11,978 nt of DNA from Sulfuritalea sp. (GTDB taxonomy: Bacteria; Pseudomonadota; Gammaproteobacteria; Burkholderiales; Rhodocyclaceae), in contig JAIPCS010000100.1 of NCBI GenBank assembly GCA_021738105.1, positions 1 through 11,978 on the forward strand, written 5' to 3'. How positions within the stretch are numbered: the first letter of the stretch is position 1; each line of letters opens with the position of its first letter. The notes under the pieces were generated by a model. The model was not told the origin of the DNA, ran no database searches, and was given only the letters and a program-made list of their open reading frames with translations. Shown piece by piece: positions 7,568 to 11,978 of the stretch. Made by a program: the position numbers and the translations under genes.

Positions 7568-7934
7568 TCTGCTTGCCTTCCTCTAACAAGAAAACCCGTC
7601 CATTACGCTCGTCCACCGACAGCGCCACCAGTCCCTTGCCATTGCAGCGCCCGCCCAGACATCGTCCTGATTCCGGGTCGTACAAGGCTCCGTGCGTCGC
7701 GCAAATCAAGTATAGACCTGAATGATCGAAGAACTCGCCCTCCTGCCAGTCCATCTGCACGGGCACGTGGGCACAACGGTTCAGGTAAGCATGGGCCTGC
7801 CCGCGAAAACGCACCACGAATGCCGGCTCGACGACCCCGTGTCTTTCCACCGAGAAGCGTACGCCCAAACCACCCTCAGCCAATTCTTCACTGGTGCAGA
7901 TTGAACGTTCGCTCACGCCTGTTGCCGCAGCCAT
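7557..7934 (-). CDS. Small soluble Rieske [2Fe-2S] protein
   Basis: 125 aa. The Rieske ligands are complete: C54 and H56 in the CAHV box, and C78 and H81 in the CATHGALYDPESG box, which would bind a [2Fe-2S] cluster through two Cys and two His. There is no signal peptide, membrane helix or catalytic domain, so it resembles a stand-alone cytoplasmic Rieske ferredoxin rather than a dioxygenase or a bc1 subunit. The spacing between the ligand pairs (21 residues) is a little long. Two starts are possible: ATG at 7934, used here, which overlaps the phosphatase gene by 22 bp, or an in-frame GTG at 7916 that overlaps its TGA as GTGA. Neither has a clear Shine-Dalgarno sequence. As I recall, similar Rieske genes sit at this place next to sppA in other Betaproteobacteria. 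The electron-transfer partner and function are unknown. Confidence 0.88.
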   Translation of the reverse strand: MAAATGVSERSICTSEELAEGGLGVRFSVERHGVVEPAFVVRFRGQAHAYLNRCAHVPVQMDWQEGEFFDHSGLYLICATHGALYDPESGRCLGGRCNGKGLVALSVDERNGRVFLLEEGKQSAG

Positions 7935-8569
7935 GTTGCCAGTTGCGCGACATCTGCCGCACAAAACAGCGGACGTTCTGCTTCCAAATTCTCGCGTGGA
8001 TGGGCTCCATAGGCGACCCCCAGAGCGGCAACGCCTGCGTTTCTGGCCATCAGCAGATCGTGCGTGGTGTCACCGATCATCACGGTGGCATCCGGCTCGA
8101 TGCCAAATTCCTCCATCAACTCCTCCAGCATCTGAGGATGCGGCTTGGAGTGACATTCATCCGCGCAGCGTGAAGACTGGAACCTCGGCCCCAGACCGCA
8201 CACTTCGAATGCTCGATCCAGTCCTTTACGGGTCTTGCCGGTCGCCACTGCAAGAACATGCCCCGCTTGCGTCAATTCATCGATCAGTTCAACCACCCCG
8301 GCAAACAGCCTCAGATCGCTATCGCGTGACATATAGTGATGACGATAGCGCTGCGCGACTTCCGCATAGCGGTCTGCCGGAAGGTCCGGGAGGGCGTGAC
8401 GCAAAGCGTCTATCAGACCAAGACCAATAATGTGCTGTGCCCGATCGTCGGAAGGCGGCTGAATACCGAGATCTCTCGCTGCCGCCTGGACACTGGCGAC
8501 GATGGCACCCGTGGAGTCCATCAAGGTGCCGTCCCAGTCAAAGACAATCAGTTCAAACCGTTTTGCCAT
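7913..8569 (-). CDS. HAD-superfamily phosphatase, phosphoglycolate phosphatase-like
   Basis: 218 aa cytoplasmic hydrolase. All four HAD motifs are present: nucleophile motif DWDGTLMDS (D11, D13), motif II threonine T110 in VATGKT, motif III lysine K142 in SKPHP, and motif IV GDTTHD (D167, D171). The helical insert between residues about 17 and 85 is a C1-type cap, as in Gph/PGP and beta-phosphoglucomutase relatives. The overall pattern resembles phosphoglycolate phosphatase, but the substrate cannot be set from sequence, so no symbol is given. The ATG at 8569 has a good Shine-Dalgarno sequence GGAAAG (8575-8580) 5 nt upstream. It overlaps the end of rluC by 17 bp and the start of the Rieske gene by up to 22 bp. 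A longer reading to 8656 is rejected because it would run within rluC. Confidence 0.92.
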   Translation of the reverse strand: MAKRFELIVFDWDGTLMDSTGAIVASVQAAARDLGIQPPSDDRAQHIIGLGLIDALRHALPDLPADRYAEVAQRYRHHYMSRDSDLRLFAGVVELIDELTQAGHVLAVATGKTRKGLDRAFEVCGLGPRFQSSRCADECHSKPHPQMLEELMEEFGIEPDATVMIGDTTHDLLMARNAGVAALGVAYGAHPRENLEAERPLFCAADVAQLATWLRQQA

Positions 8570-9578
8570 GGTCACTTTCCAAGTTCTTGCCTCGACGCTG
8601 CACGTCAATGATGCCGACGCTCTCCGACACTGAAACCTTGCTTTCGTTCCTGTCAAGCTGTGCTACAAAACCGAGCAGCTCCTGCGGCAGCGGTGAATTC
8701 AGTTCCAAGACTGTTCCGGTCAGCGGGTGAGGCAGCTCAAGCTTGGCTGCATGCAGGAACATGCGGCCCAATCCGGCTTTCTGCAAGAGCTTGTTCAACG
8801 GGAAATCACCATACTTGTCGTCACCGGCAATCGGAAAACCCAGATGGGCGAGGTGAACACGTATCTGGTGGGTTCGTCCGGTTTTCAGCTCCACCTCGAC
8901 CAGACTGAAGTTTTCCCAGCGCGTCACCAATCGAACTATGGAATGTGAAGGCTTTCCATCCGGATTGACGCTGACGCGCCGTTCGCCTTCCGCCGTCAGG
9001 TATTTGTACAAAGGCAATCGAACGTGCTGCAACGCGTTGTGCCATTGACCTTTGACCAGAGCCAGATAACGTTTGTGGATGCCTCCTTCGCGAAACATGT
9101 CATGCAAGCGGGTCAACGCCGCCCGCTTCTTGGCTACGACCAGAAGCCCTGAGGTATCCCGATCCAGCCGGTGAGCGAGTTCCAGAAACCGGGCCTGTGG
9201 TCGTGCCCGACGCAATTGTTCTATTACCCCGAAGGACACCCCGCTTCCGCCATGTACCGCCACGCCGGCCGGCTTGTCAATCACGATGATCGCTTCATCT
9301 TCCCAGGCGATTTCAAATTCCCTTGCCGGAACTACCGCTTGCGACGTTCGCTCAGCGGTGCGCATCGGGGGCACCCTGACCCGGTCACCGAGTTGAAGAC
9401 GGTAATCCGCCGGCACCCGCCCTTTGTTTACCCGCACCTCGCCGCTGCGCAGCACGCGATAAATGTGGCTCTTCGGGACACCTTTGGCGACCCGCAGAAG
9501 ATAGTTGTCGATGCGCTGGCCGTCGGCTTCGTCGCCAACTTCAAGCCATGTCACCGAATCTTTGCTCAAGTCCTTCAT
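8553..9578 (-). CDS. rluC: 23S rRNA pseudouridine synthase, RluC type
   Basis: 341 aa. RluC of E. coli makes pseudouridine at 955, 2504 and 2580 of 23S rRNA. The S4 RNA-binding domain covers about residues 18-75 (QRIDNYLL, GVPKSHIYRVLRSGEVRVNK). The RluA-family catalytic domain follows, with HRLDRDTSG holding catalytic D139, then LKTGRTHQIRVHLAHLGFPI and GDDKYG. The spacing and the GVPKS/VRVNK segments match RluC better than RluD or RluA, and adjacency to rne is also typical of rluC. The ATG at 9578 gives MKDLSKDS; GGAA touches it with almost no spacing, so its ribosome binding site is poor. An upstream frame to 9707 shows no similarity. The last 30 or so residues extend beyond the conserved core and include the 17 bp overlap with the HAD gene. 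Confidence 0.93.
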   Translation of the reverse strand: MKDLSKDSVTWLEVGDEADGQRIDNYLLRVAKGVPKSHIYRVLRSGEVRVNKGRVPADYRLQLGDRVRVPPMRTAERTSQAVVPAREFEIAWEDEAIIVIDKPAGVAVHGGSGVSFGVIEQLRRARPQARFLELAHRLDRDTSGLLVVAKKRAALTRLHDMFREGGIHKRYLALVKGQWHNALQHVRLPLYKYLTAEGERRVSVNPDGKPSHSIVRLVTRWENFSLVEVELKTGRTHQIRVHLAHLGFPIAGDDKYGDFPLNKLLQKAGLGRMFLHAAKLELPHPLTGTVLELNSPLPQELLGFVAQLDRNESKVSVSESVGIIDVQRRGKNLESDHGKTV

Positions 9579-9590
9579 TTCCAATATACT
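9562..9590 (+). promoter_or_regulatory. Candidate rne promoter overlapping the rluC start codon
   Basis: TTGCTC (9562-9567) and TATACT (9585-9590) are separated by 17 bp, a fair sigma-70 match (three and five of six). Transcription would begin near 9597 and give an rne leader of about 460 nt, comparable in kind to the long leader of E. coli rne. The pair spans the first codons of rluC, whose ATG lies at 9578-9576 on the other strand. Confidence 0.35.
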
Positions 9591-9862
9591 GCTCGCTTGG
9601 TTAGCCGTCCCGTGACGGTGTGCCCGGCGGCCCGAAGTGGCGTCGGTGGCGCGGTTTCCGGGGTGTAGTTGCACCAGAACAGCGTCGCGTACAGCGATCG
9701 AATGCATGGAAGCAACAAGGACGCGGAAGCAACAGAAGACAACCGCCGGAACTCACAACTCCGATCGGTAGCGCGACCAGCCGACCACAGGGTGTTTCGC
9801 TCGCCCGAAAGAGCGATACTACTTGATTGCGCGCATCACACACAGATTCAGGCACAGATTGC

Positions 9863-9889
9863 CGGACGCTGATCATGATTCAGCGGCCG
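9863..9889 (+). promoter_or_regulatory. Strong stem-loop in the rne leader
   Basis: CGCTGA (9867-9872) pairs with TCAGCG (9880-9885). After one A/G mismatch (9866/9886), CGG (9863-9865) pairs with CCG (9887-9889). This makes nine base pairs with one mismatch around the seven-base loop TCATGAT. No T-run follows, so it is not a classical terminator on the rne strand. It is the best single hairpin in the leader and a candidate RNase E recognition element. Confidence 0.5.
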
Positions 9890-10022
9890 CCGAACCAAAG
9901 ACAAGTCAACAGTCATTAACCCCGTTTGCCACGAACCACCATGGGCACCATGAACTACCCAAAACAACCGCAAACCCGATTCGCACTGCCCGCGTCCTGA
10001 CGCCCGCGGTGCGTGACTTGTC

Positions 10023-10055
10023 GTGCCCTCCTGCAATGATTGCGCGCGGGAGCAC
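10023..10055 (+). promoter_or_regulatory. Putative hairpin sequestering the rne ribosome binding site
   Basis: The Shine-Dalgarno sequence GGGAG (10048-10052) lies 5 nt before the rne ATG. GTGC (10023-10026) can pair with GCAC (10052-10055), and CTC (10028-10030) with GGG (10048-10050, one wobble), leaving a C/A mismatch between them. Inside, GCAA (10033-10036) pairs with TTGC (10040-10043) around a TGA triloop. If formed, the stem would hide the ribosome binding site. Confidence 0.4.
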
Positions 10056-10057
10056 AC

Positions 10058-11978
10058 ATGAAACGCATGCTTTTCAATGCGACGCAGGCTGAGGAACTCC
10101 GCGTCGCGATAGTTGATGGTCAGAAACTGATTGACCTCGATATCGAATCAGCCAACAAGGAACAACGCAAGAGCAATATTTACAAGGCAGTCATCACGCG
10201 TATCGAGCCCAGTCTCGAAGCCGCCTTTGTCGACTATGGTTCCGAGCGCCACGGTTTTCTTCCGTTCAAGGAAATTTCCCGCACCTATTTCAAGCCCGGC
10301 GTTGATGTCGGCAAGGCGCGCATCCAGGACGTCCTCAGCAATGGCCAGGAGTTGATTGTCCAGGTCGAAAAGGACGAACGCGGCAACAAGGGCGCAGCAC
10401 TGACGACCTATGTCTCGCTGGCCGGTCGCTATCTGGTCCTGATGCCGAACAATCCACGCGGCGGTGGCGTCTCAAGACGCGTCGAGGGTGATGACCGGCA
10501 GGAATTGCGCGAAATCATGGACCAACTGGAAGTGCCCAACGGCACCAGCCTGATTGCCCGCACTGCAGGCATTGGCCGCTCGCTGGAAGAACTGCAGTGG
10601 GATCTGAACTATCTGCTGCAACTCTGGAACGCCATTGATGGTGCGTCAAAAGCGCAGAGCGGCGCATTCCTGATCTATCAGGAATCCAGCCTGGTCATTC
10701 GCGCCATCCGCGACTATTTCCATGCAGAAATCGGTGAAATCCTGATCGACACCGACGATATTTTCGAGCAGGCGCAACAGTTCATGGCCCACGTCATGCC
10801 GGGCACTGCCAATCGCGTCAAACGCTATCACGACGACGTCCCGTTGTTCTCGCGATTCCAGATAGAGCATCAGATTGAATCGGCGTATTCACGTCAGGTC
10901 ACGCTGTCTTCCGGCGGCGCCATCGTCATCGACCATACCGAAGCACTGGTCTCGGTCGACGTCAACTCCGGCCGCGCCACCAAAGGCAGTGATATCGAAG
11001 AAACGGCTCTGCGCACCAACTGTGAAGCCGCCGACGAAATTGCCCGCCAGCTGCGCCTGCGCGACCTGGGCGGCCTGATTGTGATCGATTTCATCGACAT
11101 GGAGTCGAGCAAGAACCAGCGCGAAGTCGAGAATCGTCTGCGTGATGCGCTTCGGCACGATCGCGCCCGGGTCCAGACAGGCAAGATCAGCCGCTTCGGA
11201 CTCCTTGAGCTGTCGCGTCAACGCCTGCGTCCGGCACTCGCAGAGACCAGCTACATCACGTGCCCGCGATGCACCGGCACCGGTCATATTCGCAGCACCG
11301 AATCCGCCGCGCTGCACATTTTGCGCATCCTCGAAGAAGAGGCCATGAAGGAAAATACCGGCGCGTTGCATTGTCAGGTACCGGTGGACGTCGCCACCTT
11401 CCTGCTCAACGAAAAGCGTGTCGATATTTCACGCATCGAATTGCGCCATCGCGTCAATCTGGTCATCGTACCCAATCGACATCTTGAAACGCCGGCCCAC
11501 GAAATCATCCGCTTGCGCCACGACCAGCTCAACGCCGAAGGAGCCGTTCTCGCCAGTTACCAGATGGCTGAAAAACCGGTAGAGGAGGCCTATCAGCCAC
11601 CCTCCGCGCAATCCGAACCCAAGGCGCAAAAAGTTGAAGCTGCAGTTAAGGGAATCACCCCCGGGCTACCAGCGCCGATCGTTGCACCAAAAGTCGCACC
11701 GGTCGCCCAAGAAGTGGCAAGCGGTGGCGGCTTCTTCAGCAAAATTGCCGCTTTTTTCCTTGGTGAAAAGACGCCTGAAGCGCCGGCCGCTGCCGCGCCG
11801 AAAGCCGACAGGCCGCCGCGCCGCGAAGGTGGACGTGACCGCAACCGGGACGGCAACCGCGAAGGAGGCCGAGGCGGTCGCGATCGCAACAACCGCCGCG
11901 ACGGACGCGAAAACCGTGAGGGCAAACCCGACCAGGCACAGCGTGCTCAGGGTAAACGCGACGAAACTCAGAATGAAG
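10058..11978 (+). CDS. rne: Ribonuclease E (3' end beyond the window)
   Basis: 640 complete codons are present with no stop before the window edge. RNase E is the essential endoribonuclease for mRNA decay and rRNA/tRNA processing and scaffolds the degradosome. The [17 protein letters not shown] start is nearly that of E. coli. The S1 domain spans about 36-118, and the 5'-monophosphate sensor shows R168/T169 (E. coli R169/T170). The DNase I-like catalytic site has D301 in DVNSG and D344 in DFIDM (E. coli D303/D346). The Zn-link CPRC has C402 and C405 (E. coli C404/C407), which separates RNase E/G family members from other S1 proteins. After about residue 515 comes a linker, a hydrophobic segment at about 556-569, and an Arg/Asp/Asn/Gly-rich tail from about 586. 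The presence of this tail argues for RNase E over RNase G. GGGAG sits 5 nt before the ATG. Confidence 0.97.
   Translation, partial: MKRMLFNATQAEELRVAIVDGQKLIDLDIESANKEQRKSNIYKAVITRIEPSLEAAFVDYGSERHGFLPFKEISRTYFKPGVDVGKARIQDVLSNGQELIVQVEKDERGNKGAALTTYVSLAGRYLVLMPNNPRGGGVSRRVEGDDRQELREIMDQLEVPNGTSLIARTAGIGRSLEELQWDLNYLLQLWNAIDGASKAQSGAFLIYQESSLVIRAIRDYFHAEIGEILIDTDDIFEQAQQFMAHVMPGTANRVKRYHDDVPLFSRFQIEHQIESAYSRQVTLSSGGAIVIDHTEALVSVDVNSGRATKGSDIEETALRTNCEAADEIARQLRLRDLGGLIVIDFIDMESSKNQREVENRLRDALRHDRARVQTGKISRFGLLELSRQRLRPALAETSYITCPRCTGTGHIRSTESAALHILRILEEEAMKENTGALHCQVPVDVATFLLNEKRVDISRIELRHRVNLVIVPNRHLETPAHEIIRLRHDQLNAEGAVLASYQMAEKPVEEAYQPPSAQSEPKAQKVEAAVKGITPGLPAPIVAPKVAPVAQEVASGGGFFSKIAAFFLGEKTPEAPAAAAPKADRPPRREGGRDRNRDGNREGGRGGRDRNNRRDGRENREGKPDQAQRAQGKRDETQNE
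11723..11764 (+). other. Candidate membrane-targeting helix in the RNase E tail
   Basis: Codons 556-569 encode [14 protein letters not shown], a short hydrophobic and aromatic segment with a single Lys, set in a Pro/Ala-rich disordered linker. E. coli RNase E attaches to the inner membrane by a short amphipathic helix (segment A) just after the catalytic domain. This segment stands at a similar place, so I infer the same role without direct proof. Confidence 0.45.
11805..11930 (+). other. Arg/Gly/Asp/Asn-rich low-complexity tail of RNase E
   Basis: From about codon 584 the protein becomes a degenerate run of units such as [20 protein letters not shown] and [10 protein letters not shown]. Basic, Arg-rich tracts of this kind serve as RNA-binding segments in the C-terminal half of RNase E. 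The repeats are imperfect at DNA level, and the region continues towards the window edge. Confidence 0.6.

Larger units (their letters stand above)
9591..10057 (+). promoter_or_regulatory. rne: Long structured intergenic / rne 5' leader
   Basis: This stretch between rluC and rne has no convincing protein gene. On the rne strand it shows several inverted repeats: CCGTC/GACGG at 9605-9618, GGTGT/GCACC at 9662-9675 with an AGTT loop, TCGC/GCGA at 9685-9697, TCGCTC/GAGCGA at 9797-9816, a strong stem at 9863-9889 and one over the ribosome binding site at 10023-10055. CACAGATT is repeated at 9841-9848 and 9853-9860. E. coli RNase E limits its own synthesis by cutting its mRNA in dependence on leader hairpins. 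The same logic here is inference from position and structure. A promoter for rluC must also lie in or near this stretch, but I see no clear one. Confidence 0.5.

Noticed and set aside
7274..8173. Open reading frame of 299 codons on the plus strand
   Set aside because: It runs antisense across sppA, the Rieske gene and the phosphatase gene, all of which have complete motifs. The translation is Pro/Arg/His-rich, typical of a shadow.
9583..9588. TATATT on the minus strand as a -10 box for rluC
   Set aside because: Transcription would begin at about the ATG itself, requiring a leaderless mRNA, and no -35 sequence is seen 16-18 bp upstream.
9863..9889. Strong stem-loop read as an intrinsic terminator
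   Set aside because: No T-run follows on the plus strand, and on the minus strand the bases after the stem (AATCTGTGCC side) are not T-rich either. A structural leader element is more likely.
9941..10000. Short open frame of 19 codons in the rne leader, a possible leader peptide
   Set aside because: There is no ribosome binding site before its ATG, no run of regulatory codons, and it is not next to an attenuator-like hairpin with a T-run.

Overview
The window looks like chromosomal housekeeping DNA from a Betaproteobacterium. The basis is the divergent arrangement of rne with the chain rluC, HAD phosphatase, Rieske protein and short SppA, the close match of the RNase E N-terminus to proteobacterial enzymes, and a moderately high GC content. 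This assignment is inferred from gene order and remembered protein similarity, not from a database search. No phage, IS element, CRISPR array, tRNA or rRNA was recognised.

Layout from left to right. Positions 1-2893 (minus strand) hold an MCE-type lipid transport operon. In transcription order it is a STAS-MlaE permease fusion, an MlaF-like ATPase, an MlaD-like MCE protein with a long helical tail, and the first codons of another gene that runs off the left edge (perhaps the auxiliary lipoprotein). Positions 2960-4456 (minus) hold a Ppx/GppA exopolyphosphatase. Head-to-head with it across 95 bp lies ppk1 (4552-6636, plus), so polyphosphate synthesis and degradation are divergently encoded. 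The end of ppk1 overlaps the end of the convergent sppA by 14 bp.

Positions 6623-9578 (minus) form a tight run of four overlapping genes, read from right to left: rluC (23S rRNA pseudouridine synthase), a Gph-like HAD phosphatase, a small soluble Rieske ferredoxin-like protein, and an SppA-type membrane protease. The overlaps of 17, 22 and 11 bp suggest one operon with translational coupling. After a 479 bp gap comes rne (10058 to the right edge, plus), whose complete catalytic half and part of the C-terminal tail are present.

The most interesting non-coding DNA is the gap before rne. A promoter-like pair overlaps the start of rluC, and the predicted leader of about 460 nt contains several stem-loops, one of which could sequester the rne Shine-Dalgarno sequence. 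This fits the known autoregulation of RNase E through its 5' leader in Enterobacteria, but the elements here are read from sequence only. I found no convincing evidence of a wholly new system. The best leads are this leader, the STAS-permease fusion with its long MCE partner, and the conserved-looking but unexplained Rieske/HAD/protease run.
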